Assembly (NCBI RefSeq): GCF_944380985.1
Contig: NZ_CALWJJ010000001.1
Span: 186,001 to 250,000, forward strand
DNA length: 64,000 nucleotides
Direction of reading: 5' to 3'
Source: an uncultured Agathobaculum sp.
GTDB lineage: Bacteria; Bacillota; Clostridia; Oscillospirales; Butyricicoccaceae
Shown here: positions 54,431-62,091 of the stretch, piece by piece
Layout: the number at the start of each line of letters is the position of its first letter
Position numbering within the stretch: the stretch's first letter is position 1
Translations under genes and position numbers: made by a program
The notes under the pieces: generated by a model
The model's input: the letters and a program-made list of their open reading frames with translations, nothing else
What the model was told of the DNA's origin: nothing
Databases searched by the model: none

Positions 54431-55096
54431 ATGCTCGATTGCACCGGGGCGGCATTCTGCGCCGCCCTGCAAAATCTGAATGAATTATCCGAACGACTTG
54501 CGGTAGGCCGTGACGATGACGACTACCTGCGCCGTCTGGCAAATGCTGCGCAGGAAACCGCCATCGCCGCCCGCGAGGCCTATGCAGAGACCCGCGAAAA
54601 ATATTTCCTGTGCAGCAGGAAATATTTTTCGCGGGCAGATGCGGGAACAGCCATGACCGCCGATCGACCAGAGCAGACTGGTGACGATTTGCCGGACGGC
54701 TACGAACTGGCCGTACAGAAAGACGGCTCGGTAATGATCCGGCTGCCGCTGCGCCTGTCCAAACGAAGCAGCAGTACCGAGTTCGTGTGCGAGCCGCTGA
54801 ACCGGCTGCTGGCGCGCCGGGCATCCGCCCTGCCGCGGTTCCGAGCGTGTACGGTCGTGTTTTACCATTGCTATGCGGCGTCGCATCAGCCCGCCGATGT
54901 GCGGGATCATGATAATCTGGAAACACGCGCAGTGCTGAACGTCATTGAGCGGTACCTGCTGACCAGTGACAGCGGCATCTACTGCTCCAACGTCCAGACG
55001 AGCTGCTGGGGTGACAAGGATCAGACCGTGATCTGTATCCGGCCCGGCAAAATCCCGGTTTTCGATCTGGGAGCAGGGTACAATGCGGATATGTAG
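54431..55096 (+). CDS. DUF6100-like element protein carrying a palindromic insert
   Basis: 221 residues. The N-terminal helical part (LQNLNELSERLAVG…AAREAYAETREKYF) is followed by a conserved-looking core (LPRFRACTVVFYHCYAASHQPADVRDHDNLETRAVLNVIERYL, SDSGIYCSNVQTSCWGDKDQTVICI). The core has many His/Cys/Asp and suggests a metal-binding fold. Codons 54-68 coincide with a perfect 45-bp hairpin. I link it only tentatively to DUF6100-type element proteins. The start has GGAGGAGG. Its end overlaps the next gene by 14 bases, so the two are co-translated. Confidence 0.65.
   Translation: MLDCTGAAFCAALQNLNELSERLAVGRDDDDYLRRLANAAQETAIAAREAYAETREKYFLCSRKYFSRADAGTAMTADRPEQTGDDLPDGYELAVQKDGSVMIRLPLRLSKRSSSTEFVCEPLNRLLARRASALPRFRACTVVFYHCYAASHQPADVRDHDNLETRAVLNVIERYLLTSDSGIYCSNVQTSCWGDKDQTVICIRPGKIPVFDLGAGYNADM
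54591..54635. repeat. Perfect 20-bp inverted repeat inside a coding sequence
   Basis: Arms 54591-54610 and 54616-54635 are exact reverse complements with loop TGCAG. The 45 bases keep the reading frame and encode a KYF…KYF repeat in the protein. Confidence 0.8.
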
Positions 55097-56072
55097 AAAC
55101 AGCGCAGCATGGCTCCTGCTGCAAGTCAGTGTTGTCTGCGGACAGCTGCCGTACCATGCGCTCAAATTGCTGGGCAGCAACTATGCGCGCACACAGGATG
55201 CATTTCAGAAGCTATGCCGCGCGGGATATCTGGAAGTTGTCAAGGCGCCGGGACATAAGAGCTTTTTCGTCACAGACGCCGGGTTTGAAGCCTATTGCCG
55301 GGTGCTGCAAAAGGACCGGAGAAAATCGAAAGCGTTCATTGACGATAAGCCGATAGGCACGCACAACATCGAAAAGGCGGTGCGGCTCAGCCGGATCAAC
55401 GAAGCGTGGCTGCTCTTCGTCCTGCTTTGCAGGCGCAAATACCAGACGTCCTTGCAGATCAAGCGCGAACAGGAGCGGAAAGCCGTACGCAGCACAGACA
55501 GCCTGAAATACTCCCGGTTTGTCGGCTGCATCTATGACGAGCAGCGGTTCATCCATCCGGTGTATCACTTCGGAAACGGCAACCAGCGGCTCAACCCGAA
55601 TGGTGAAAAAAATGCGGCCGTGCGGCTGGCCGGGGCAATGATGTCGTTTGAGAAAGTGATCCTCGTCGAAACGCCCGAAGTGATCGCGGACATTCTGGAC
55701 TATTCGCTCTGGGCGCTGAAAAAAGACCCCCGTGCGCTGCGGCACATGAGGCTGAACTTCCATATCACATGGGAGGACAACGCGATTTTATTGCCGTTGG
55801 ATGGGTCGGCACAGGCCTTTGTGCAGCACTTTGACCGGAAGGACTGGCGCGCTGGCATTGCACAGATGGAAGAGCAGGAGAAGGCAAAAGTAGGCATCAC
55901 ACTATCCCTGCTTCAGGGGCAATGGATGGAGCTGCTTGAGTATCTGGCGCAGGAGCCTAACCCGGAAGCACCGGTGCGTATCATCGCATGGGATTTTCAG
56001 CAGCCGGTGCTGCGCGTGCTGCGAGAGCGGGGTATGCTGCCGAAAAAAGCACAGGTTGGGGTGTGTCGATAA
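55083..56072 (+). CDS. Element protein with N-terminal winged helix
   Basis: 329 residues. The first 80 residues look like a winged-helix domain (LPYHALKLLGSNYARTQDAFQKLCRAGYLEVVKAPGHKSFFVTDAGFEAYCRV). They are followed by a longer domain with FVGCIYDEQRFIHPVYHFGNGNQRL and FEKVILVETPEVIADILDYSLW and no certain enzymatic motif. The general layout recalls replication-relaxation proteins of mobile elements, which is a weak guess. It starts 14 bases inside the preceding gene and precedes the integrase. Confidence 0.6.
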   Translation: MRICRNSAAWLLLQVSVVCGQLPYHALKLLGSNYARTQDAFQKLCRAGYLEVVKAPGHKSFFVTDAGFEAYCRVLQKDRRKSKAFIDDKPIGTHNIEKAVRLSRINEAWLLFVLLCRRKYQTSLQIKREQERKAVRSTDSLKYSRFVGCIYDEQRFIHPVYHFGNGNQRLNPNGEKNAAVRLAGAMMSFEKVILVETPEVIADILDYSLWALKKDPRALRHMRLNFHITWEDNAILLPLDGSAQAFVQHFDRKDWRAGIAQMEEQEKAKVGITLSLLQGQWMELLEYLAQEPNPEAPVRIIAWDFQQPVLRVLRERGMLPKKAQVGVCR

Positions 56073-56224
56073 ATTGTAATCTCGCCATGCTCCCTTCAAA
56101 CATTTTATCCACTTACATCTTCACAGATTACCTTATTTTCCTGCATTAACTCATACATGTTCACAGTAAATGTGCTATACTAAGGATAACAGCGGAATCC
56201 ATGTGCCATAGAAAGGAGGCCATC

Positions 56225-57418
56225 ATGGCACAACGTAAAAAACGTGAGTCCGGTAGCGGAACCATCACTAAGCGAAAAGACGGACGCTGGGAAGCACGCT
56301 ATACTTCCGGCATAAATCCCGCGACCGGCAAACCAATCCGGCACTGTATTTATGGCAAAACACAAAAAGCAGTTGCTGCAAAATTGCGTGAGGTGACGCG
56401 GGATATCGACACCGGCTCTTATATTGAACCGACACAATATACGGTCGCTGAATGGATGCAAACCTATCTTGCGGAGTATACCATGAATTTGAAGCCCTAC
56501 GCACTGCACTCCTACGAAGCTGTGATACGAAATCATATCACACCGGCACTGGGCAAGATCAAATTGCAGGCATTGAACACGGTACAAATTCAGGCCTTTG
56601 TGAATTCGCTTTGCCGGCCTGTATGCAATGGAGGCAAAGCACTCTCGCCTAAAACTGCAAAGAATGTTTATGGTGTTCTGCATCGAGGGCTGGACCTGGC
56701 GGTTCGTATCGGTCTGTTGCGTTGCAACCCAGCAAGTTCATGTATTCTGCCCAAAGTACCGAAGCCGGAGATCAAGACAATCACAGATGAGCAATTAGAT
56801 CGTTTTCTTGCGGCCTGCCGTCCTGACCCATTTTACCGACTCTATCTGGTCGATTTGTTCACAGGTATGCGGCAGGGCGAAATTCTTGGTCTATCTTGGC
56901 CGGATATCGACTGGGAACACGGCTCTTTGTATCTGCATCAACAACTACAGCAATACTTGACGCAGGGCGACTGCAATTGCTACATGAACACCCTGAAAAA
57001 CGGCAAGTCACGCACTATTACAGTAGCACCTACCGTGTTACACATTCTACAGGAGCAGCGACTGCTGCAAAATAGACAGCGCATGGCGGCAGGTGCATTA
57101 TGGGAAAACGAATTCAATCTGGTTTTCACGAATGACCTCGGGCGACCTCTGAACCGCAGGACCGTATATAAGCATCTCAAAAAGATACTTGCCGGCATTG
57201 GCATGAATGATTGTTATTTCCATACGCTCCGACATACGTTCGCCACCTTATCCCTGCAAAACGGTGACGATGTTCTGACTGTAAAGGAGAACCTTGGGCA
57301 CCATTCTGCGGCATTCACCCTGAATACCTATGGTCACCTGACACAGGCTATGCGCCGTGATAGTGCAGAACGCATGGAGAAGTTGATTCAGACCACCGTG
57401 ATTTCCAAAAATGCGTGA
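56225..57418 (+). CDS. int: Tyrosine recombinase (integrase)
   Basis: 397 residues from the ATG that follows AAGGAGGCCATC. An N-terminal arm-binding domain is basic (AQRKKRESGSGTITKRKDGRWEARY). The SAM-like core-binding domain and the catalytic domain follow. Catalytic residues visible are R in LFTGMRQGEILGLSWPDID, H-x-x-R in HTLRHTFATLS, then LGHHSAAFTLNTYGHLT with the nucleophilic tyrosine. It sits next to tRNA-Ser(GGA), whose 3' end is duplicated at the other end of the island, as expected for the enzyme that inserted it. Confidence 0.95.
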   Translation: MAQRKKRESGSGTITKRKDGRWEARYTSGINPATGKPIRHCIYGKTQKAVAAKLREVTRDIDTGSYIEPTQYTVAEWMQTYLAEYTMNLKPYALHSYEAVIRNHITPALGKIKLQALNTVQIQAFVNSLCRPVCNGGKALSPKTAKNVYGVLHRGLDLAVRIGLLRCNPASSCILPKVPKPEIKTITDEQLDRFLAACRPDPFYRLYLVDLFTGMRQGEILGLSWPDIDWEHGSLYLHQQLQQYLTQGDCNCYMNTLKNGKSRTITVAPTVLHILQEQRLLQNRQRMAAGALWENEFNLVFTNDLGRPLNRRTVYKHLKKILAGIGMNDCYFHTLRHTFATLSLQNGDDVLTVKENLGHHSAAFTLNTYGHLTQAMRRDSAERMEKLIQTTVISKNA

Positions 57419-57439
57419 TTGTCGTCAGGATTGTCGTCA
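57419..57439 (+). promoter_or_regulatory. Right integrase arm-type repeats
   Basis: Two direct copies of TTGTCGTCA, 12-base period, beginning at the base after the integrase stop; identical in pattern and orientation to 42831-42851. Confidence 0.65.
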
Positions 57440-57492
57440 AAGAAAGCAATAACCTCAACATAATTTCGTTTTCTTTGCGATAATAGCAAAAA

Positions 57493-57520
57493 CCGTACTT
57501 TATCTTTCGATAAAGTACGG
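57493..57520 (-). terminator. Terminator of tRNA-Ser
   Basis: CCGTACTTTATC / GATAAAGTACGG with T-run on the minus strand, 5 bases after the tRNA 3' end; similar to the hairpin beside the left attachment site. Confidence 0.85.
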
Positions 57521-57525
57521 TAATC

Positions 57526-57548
57526 TGGCGGAGAGTCAGGGATTTGAA
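57526..57548 (-). repeat. Right attachment site (3' end of tRNA-Ser)
   Basis: 23 bases identical to 42685-42707. The intact tRNA keeps these bases, so integration restored the gene. Confidence 0.88.
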
Positions 57549-57616
57549 CCCTGGAGACGCTCATCACGCCTACACGATTTCCAATCGTGCGCCTTCGACC
57601 ACTCAGCCAACTCTCC
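57526..57616 (-). tRNA. tRNA-Ser(GGA)
   Basis: 91-base class II tRNA: acceptor GGAGAGT/GACTCTCC, anticodon stem CACGA/TCGTG around TTGGAAA (anticodon GGA), a long variable arm, T-loop GGTTCAAATCC, discriminator G, encoded CCA. Confidence 0.95.
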
Positions 57617-57730
57617 TTATTTACCGCCCTACTTTCGCGTAGGACGAGAAATATTATACCTGATAACCTCTATCCCGTCAAGTATTTTCTTGATTTTTCT
57701 GTATTGCTGTCCGCGCTTTCCGCAGGCAAA

Positions 57731-57771
57731 ACACCCCGGCCGCCCGCGGCAGACACGGACGGCCGGGGTGT
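57731..57771 (-). terminator. Terminator of the liv operon
   Basis: ACACCCCGGCCG / CGGCCGGGGTGT followed by TTTT on the minus strand, immediately after the cytidylate-kinase-like gene. Confidence 0.85.
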
Positions 57772-57772
57772 C

Positions 57773-58399
57773 TCATCGCTGGAACTGCGCACGCACTTCC
57801 ATATATTTTACGATCTCCTCGACCACACCCTCAAATCCCAGCACTCCGCTGTTGAGTGACAGATCGTAGTTGCGGGCGTCATACCAGTCGCGCCCAGCAT
57901 GATGCTTGTAATATTTGGCGCGGTACTCATCAATCTCCGCGATTTTTCGGCTTAGCTCTGCCTCTGGCAGAGAGTCCACTTTCATGGCTTGCTCCAGGCA
58001 GAACGCCTTGTCCGCATGCACGAACACACGCACTACATCCGGCCGGCCTTTGAGGATATAGTCCGCGCAGCGCCCGATCAGCACGCAAGGACCCTGGTCG
58101 GCTAGCTTGCGGATGATCTTGGCCTGATAATCAAACAGTGCGTCATCCCGTAGATAAGCCTTGGAGGAATCGTTCGGCAGCGGGTATTCGCCTTTATAGC
58201 GCGTCTTGAGCCGCGTGAGCAAATCGGGTTTGAGCCGCTCGTCCGAAAAAAGCGCCGCGTTGATGCCGCTGTCCTCAGAGGCCATCGTGATGATCTCGCG
58301 GTTGTAAAATGGAATGTGCAGCTTTTCCGACAGCATCTTTCCCACAGTTCTGCCGCCTGAGCCATACTGGCGGGCAATGGTGATGATATACGGTTTCAT
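57773..58399 (-). CDS. Cytidylate-kinase-like family protein
   Basis: 208 residues, P-loop NMP-kinase-like (Cytidylate_kin2). It has ITIARQYGSGGRTVGKMLSEKL (Walker A variant GSGGRTVG), FYNREIITMASEDSG, GPCVLIGRCADYIL, RVFVHADKA and RDWYDARNYDLSLNSG. These proteins are common in Clostridia; the phosphorylation substrate is not established. It is the last gene of the liv operon, 13 bases after livF, an unusual location for a nucleotide kinase relative. GGAAGGA ribosome-binding site. Confidence 0.85.
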   Translation of the reverse strand: MKPYIITIARQYGSGGRTVGKMLSEKLHIPFYNREIITMASEDSGINAALFSDERLKPDLLTRLKTRYKGEYPLPNDSSKAYLRDDALFDYQAKIIRKLADQGPCVLIGRCADYILKGRPDVVRVFVHADKAFCLEQAMKVDSLPEAELSRKIAEIDEYRAKYYKHHAGRDWYDARNYDLSLNSGVLGFEGVVEEIVKYMEVRAQFQR

Positions 58400-58412
58400 G
58401 CGTCCTTCCCCC

Positions 58413-59120
58413 TTATTCGCCCAGATAGGCCTTTTTGATCGAATCATCATTAAGCAAATCGGCTGCCTTGCCCGACTTAATAACCTGACCGGTTTCCAGC
58501 ACATAGGCGCGATCGGCGATAGAGAGCGCCTTTTTCGCATTCTGCTCGACCAGCAGCACGGTCGTGCCCGCAGCCGAAACCTCCTGGATGATCTTGAACA
58601 CCTCGCTGACAAACAGCGGCGACAGACCCATCGAAGGCTCATCCAGCAGAAGGATACGCGGCTTGGCCATCAGCGCACGGCCCATGGCGAGCATCTGCTG
58701 CTCTCCGCCGGACAGCGTTCCCGCCGCCTGGTTTTTGCGCTCCTCAAGGCGCGGGAAACGCTTGTAAACCTCGGCGAGCGAAGCCTCGATCTCGCTGCCA
58801 GGACGGGTATATGCTCCCATGCGCAGGTTCTCGCGCACGGTAAGGCCGGCAAACACGCGGCGGCCCTCGGGCACATGGCTCATACCAAGACGCACGATCG
58901 CGTGGCCCGGTATTTTCGTAATGTCCTTACCCTCAAAGGTCACCGTGCCACTCTTGCTCGGCAGCAGACCGGTGATTGTATGCAGGGTGGTGGTCTTGCC
59001 CGCGCCGTTCGCGCCGATCAGCGCAACGATCTCTCCCTCGTTCACCTCAAAGGAAACATCGCGCAGCGCATGGATTAGGCCGTAGTATACGTTAATGTCC
59101 TTAACTTCCAGCATTGCCAT
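58413..59120 (-). CDS. livF: Branched-chain amino-acid-type ABC transporter ATPase LivF
   Basis: 235 residues. Walker A is GANGAGKTTTLHTI, the Q-loop region follows, the signature is LSGGEQQMLAMGRALM, Walker B is ILLLDEPSMGLSP, and the switch histidine region is VLLVEQNAKK. The short LivF form with KDINVYYGLIHALRDVSFEVNEGE at the start is typical. It forms a heterodimer with LivG under the LivHM permease. Fifth gene of the liv operon. Confidence 0.95.
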   Translation of the reverse strand: MAMLEVKDINVYYGLIHALRDVSFEVNEGEIVALIGANGAGKTTTLHTITGLLPSKSGTVTFEGKDITKIPGHAIVRLGMSHVPEGRRVFAGLTVRENLRMGAYTRPGSEIEASLAEVYKRFPRLEERKNQAAGTLSGGEQQMLAMGRALMAKPRILLLDEPSMGLSPLFVSEVFKIIQEVSAAGTTVLLVEQNAKKALSIADRAYVLETGQVIKSGKAADLLNDDSIKKAYLGE

Positions 59121-59137
59121 ATCTGCTTCCCCCTTCC

Positions 59138-59896
59138 TTATTCGCCCAGATAGGCCGTGACGACCTCCGGGTTCTGGAGCACTTCACCCGGTGTGCCTGC
59201 GGCCAGTAGACGGCCGAAGTTGAGCACATACAGATATTCGCAGATGCCCGATACCAGCTTCATGTCATGCTCGATCAGCAGCACGGTCACGCCGAAGCGC
59301 TTGCGCACCAGCTCGATGGTCTCCATCAGCTCGCCGGTCTCGTTCGGATTCATACCCGCAGCCGGCTCGTCGAGCAGCAGCAGCTTGGGATCGGTTGCAA
59401 GCGCACGAGCAATCTCGAGCTTGCGTTGTTTACCGTATGGCAGGTTGGATGCCTGATAATCAGCTACATTCTCCAACCCAAACACACCGAGCAGCTCGAG
59501 TGCCTTTTCGTCCATTTGGCGCTCTTTTTTGCGGTATGAGCCGAGATGCAGCAGGCTTTCCGCCAGCGAGTAGGTGACCTGGTTATGCAGGCCGGTTTTG
59601 ACATTGTCAAGCACAGTCAGCCCACCGAACAGGCGGATGTTCTGAAATGTGCGCGCCACGCCCAGCCTACAAATATCATGCGGTTTTTTTCCGATCAGGT
59701 TTTCGCCGTCAAGGCGGATGCCGCCGTCTGTCGGTCGGTAGACGCCGGTGAGCATGTTGAACACTGTTGTCTTGCCCGCGCCGTTCGGGCCGATCAGGCC
59801 AACAAGACCGCCCTTTTCAATTTTCATCGACAGCTCATCGACGGCGCGCAGGCCGCCGAACGAAATGCCCAGCGAGGTAACTTCGAGCATCGCCAT
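59138..59896 (-). CDS. livG: Branched-chain amino-acid-type ABC transporter ATPase LivG
   Basis: 252 residues. Walker A is [16 protein letters not shown], the family insertion [22 protein letters not shown] is present, the signature is [16 protein letters not shown], Walker B is [13 protein letters not shown], and [14 protein letters not shown] ends the motor. The LPYG-type signature is normal for LivG. It starts one base after the livM stop codon and is 17 bases from livF. Confidence 0.95.
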   Translation of the reverse strand: MAMLEVTSLGISFGGLRAVDELSMKIEKGGLVGLIGPNGAGKTTVFNMLTGVYRPTDGGIRLDGENLIGKKPHDICRLGVARTFQNIRLFGGLTVLDNVKTGLHNQVTYSLAESLLHLGSYRKKERQMDEKALELLGVFGLENVADYQASNLPYGKQRKLEIARALATDPKLLLLDEPAAGMNPNETGELMETIELVRKRFGVTVLLIEHDMKLVSGICEYLYVLNFGRLLAAGTPGEVLQNPEVVTAYLGE

Positions 59897-59897
59897 A

Positions 59898-60974
59898 TTA
59901 CGCGCCCTCCTTTCCGGACCGTTCGGCCTTTTCCATCTGTCTCATGCCGCGCTTTTCCAAAATGCGCCGCTTGAGCGATGAGTTGTTAAACAACATCATC
60001 ACGATCAGCAAAATAGCGTAGATCAGCATGCGGAAATCGCCAACCTCGCGCAGGATCTCGGGAAGCACGGTCAAAAGCGTCGCCGCGATGATCGAGCCCC
60101 AGATGTTGCCGAGACCGCCCAACACGACAAACACCAGAATGAGGATCGAGGTGTTGAAGTCAAACCGAGTTGCCGTGACCGTGGTGTAGTTCAGGCCGTA
60201 CAGCGTACCTGCCATGCCAGCAAATGCCGCCGAGATAACAAAGGCCATCAGCTTATAGCGCGTGGTCGAAATGCCGATCGAATCGGCCGCGATCTTGTTG
60301 TCGCGCACGGACATGATCGCACGGCCCGCACGGCTGTTGATCAAATTGAGGATGAGCAGCAGTGTAATCAGCACAAGCACAAAGCCCGAAGTGAAGGTTG
60401 AGATGCGCGAGACGCCGGACACACCCATCGGACCGTTGATGACCATCTCGCCGCCCTCGGCAAGCGTAAAGCTCTGCTCGAGCAGGCTGAAATGCAGGCC
60501 GGCGCTGTCCAGACCGATATAGAGCACATTGATGATGTTTTTGATGATCTCGCCAAAAGCCAGCGTGACGATTGCGAGATAGTCGCCCTTGAGGCGGAGC
60601 ACTGGCACGCCGATGATTACACCCGCGATGGCAGCGCAGATACCGCCGATCACGATAGAGATGGCAAGGAGCAGCGGCTCAAATGCCACCATATCGGACA
60701 GGCAGGTCGCCGCCACGATGCCGGAGAACGCGCCGACCGACATAAAACCCGCATGGCCGAGCGACAGTTCACCCAGGATGCCAACCGTCAGGTTGAGCGA
60801 GACAGCCATGATAATATAGGCGCAGATCGGCACGAGCAGGCTTTCCAGCAGGCTGGATACCGCATCCGCCGCCAGCAGCGACTGCATGACGATAAAGGCG
60901 GCGATGACAATACCGAATGAAATGAGCGTGTCGCGCCCCGCTTTGGAAGCGGCATACCTTTTCAGTTTTTGCAT
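59898..60974 (-). CDS. livM: Branched-chain amino-acid-type ABC permease LivM
   Basis: About 358 residues with eight or more transmembrane helices. The conserved part is [22 protein letters not shown], with [18 protein letters not shown] and [22 protein letters not shown] (EAA-type coupling loop) and [20 protein letters not shown] at 60974 has GGGGGCGGG upstream; a GTG at 61001 would overlap livH. Partner of LivH in the membrane pore. Confidence 0.94.
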   Translation of the reverse strand: MQKLKRYAASKAGRDTLISFGIVIAAFIVMQSLLAADAVSSLLESLLVPICAYIIMAVSLNLTVGILGELSLGHAGFMSVGAFSGIVAATCLSDMVAFEPLLLAISIVIGGICAAIAGVIIGVPVLRLKGDYLAIVTLAFGEIIKNIINVLYIGLDSAGLHFSLLEQSFTLAEGGEMVINGPMGVSGVSRISTFTSGFVLVLITLLLILNLINSRAGRAIMSVRDNKIAADSIGISTTRYKLMAFVISAAFAGMAGTLYGLNYTTVTATRFDFNTSILILVFVVLGGLGNIWGSIIAATLLTVLPEILREVGDFRMLIYAILLIVMMLFNNSSLKRRILEKRGMRQMEKAERSGKEGA

Positions 60975-60987
60975 ATTTCCCGCCCCC

Positions 60988-61869
60988 TTACACTTTTTCA
61001 CTGACGCGCTTGCCGAGCAGGCCGTCAGGCTTGACCAGCAGCACGACGATCAGCACCGCAAATACAATCGCGTTAGACAGCTGAGTCGAGATGTACGCGC
61101 CCGCGAAAATCTCGATCACGCCCAGCAACACACCGCCGACAAACGCGCCCGGAATCGAACCAATGCCGCCAAACACCGCCGCAGTGAACGCCTTGATGCC
61201 CGGCATCGCGCCGGTGGTCGGCATCAGGGTCGGATAAGCCGAGCAGAGCAGTACGCCAGCAATCGCCGCAAGACCCGAGCCGATGGCAAAAGTCAGCGAG
61301 ATCGTGGTGTTGACATTGATGCCCATCAGCTGCGCCGCGCCCTTGTCCTCGGATACCGCGCGCATCGCCGTGCCGGCTTTGCTCTTGCTGGTGAACAGGG
61401 TCAGCGCCACCATGATGATGACGCAGGTCACAACCGTGACGATGGTCACCGGCGAGATGGTCAGCTGTCCGCCAAACAGCGCGATCGGGCTACCGCCAAC
61501 GACCGAGGTAAAGCTTTTGGGGCTTGATCCCCAGATCAGCAGCGCCGCGTTTTGCAGGAAATAGGAAACACCGATTGCGGTGATCAGCACGGCAAGTGAC
61601 GGCGCCATGCGCAGCGGCTTGTAGGCCAGCCGCTCAATCACAATGCCAAGCGCCGTGCACACAATAACTGCCAGCGCCACGCCCGCAAGCGGCGGCCAGC
61701 CAAGGTAGACGGTTGCGCAAAAGGACATATACCCGCCGACCATGATGACGTCGCCATGGGCAAAGTTCAGCATCTTGGCGATGCCGTAAACCATCGTATA
61801 TCCCAACGCGATGATCGCATAAATGCTGCCCAGGCTGACGCCGTTGATCAGATGACTTAGAAAGCTCAT
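60988..61869 (-). CDS. livH: Branched-chain amino-acid-type ABC permease LivH
   Basis: 293 residues from ATG 61869 (GAGGTG upstream). The N-terminal FLSHLINGVSLGSIYAIIALGYTMVYGIAKMLNFAHGDVIMVGGY is the LivH hallmark, with KAGTAMRAVSEDKGAAQLMGI (coupling loop) and FTAAVFGGIGSIPGAFVGG later. A longer frame back to 62028 runs through the intergenic hairpins and is not used. It follows livJ with a 220-base hairpin-containing gap. Confidence 0.94.
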   Translation of the reverse strand: MSFLSHLINGVSLGSIYAIIALGYTMVYGIAKMLNFAHGDVIMVGGYMSFCATVYLGWPPLAGVALAVIVCTALGIVIERLAYKPLRMAPSLAVLITAIGVSYFLQNAALLIWGSSPKSFTSVVGGSPIALFGGQLTISPVTIVTVVTCVIIMVALTLFTSKSKAGTAMRAVSEDKGAAQLMGINVNTTISLTFAIGSGLAAIAGVLLCSAYPTLMPTTGAMPGIKAFTAAVFGGIGSIPGAFVGGVLLGVIEIFAGAYISTQLSNAIVFAVLIVVLLVKPDGLLGKRVSEKV

Positions 61870-61916
61870 GGTTGGAAACACCTCAAATCTTGTTATTTTC
61901 TCTCTTATGCTTGTGG

Positions 61917-62021
61917 GTTGGGGCGGTGGCTTGGAGACGCCGTCAAGCCGTCGCCCCACCCCATAATAGAGGGAATGGCGCAAAGGAGGGCCGCCCATTG
62001 TGCTGCGGCGCCCTCCTTTGC
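61917..62021 (-). promoter_or_regulatory. Two strong hairpins between livJ and livH
   Basis: 61917-61959 (stem of about 16 bp around GGGGCGGTGGCTTG) and 61980-62021 (12-bp GCAAAGGAGGGC / GCCCTCCTTTGC). Neither has a T-run. They may lower readthrough or stabilise the livJ message so that the binding protein is made in excess. Confidence 0.55.
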
Positions 62022-62091
62022 TCACCATTAGGTCTTCTTTATGTTGGTTTATTAAAAGCCTTGCGGCCCCCTGTCGGACGGATTTGCGCCC

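Larger units (their letters stand above)
42685..57548. mobile_element. Integrated genomic island at tRNA-Ser(GGA), about 14.8 kb
   Basis: Bounded by 23-bp direct repeats of the tRNA 3' end. A tyrosine recombinase sits at the tRNA-proximal end. An excisionase-like HTH gene and element-type genes (DUF6076, DUF6100-like) lie behind it. Paired TTGTCGTCA arm repeats sit inside both ends. Cargo is a sugar/polyol catabolic locus and a nuclease-like gene. No relaxase, coupling protein or T4SS was seen, so it cannot conjugate by itself. Confidence 0.85.

Noticed and set aside
61870..62028. 53-residue N-terminal extension of LivH
   Set aside because: It translates the intergenic hairpins, and the conserved LivH start MSFLSHLING has its own GAGGTG site.
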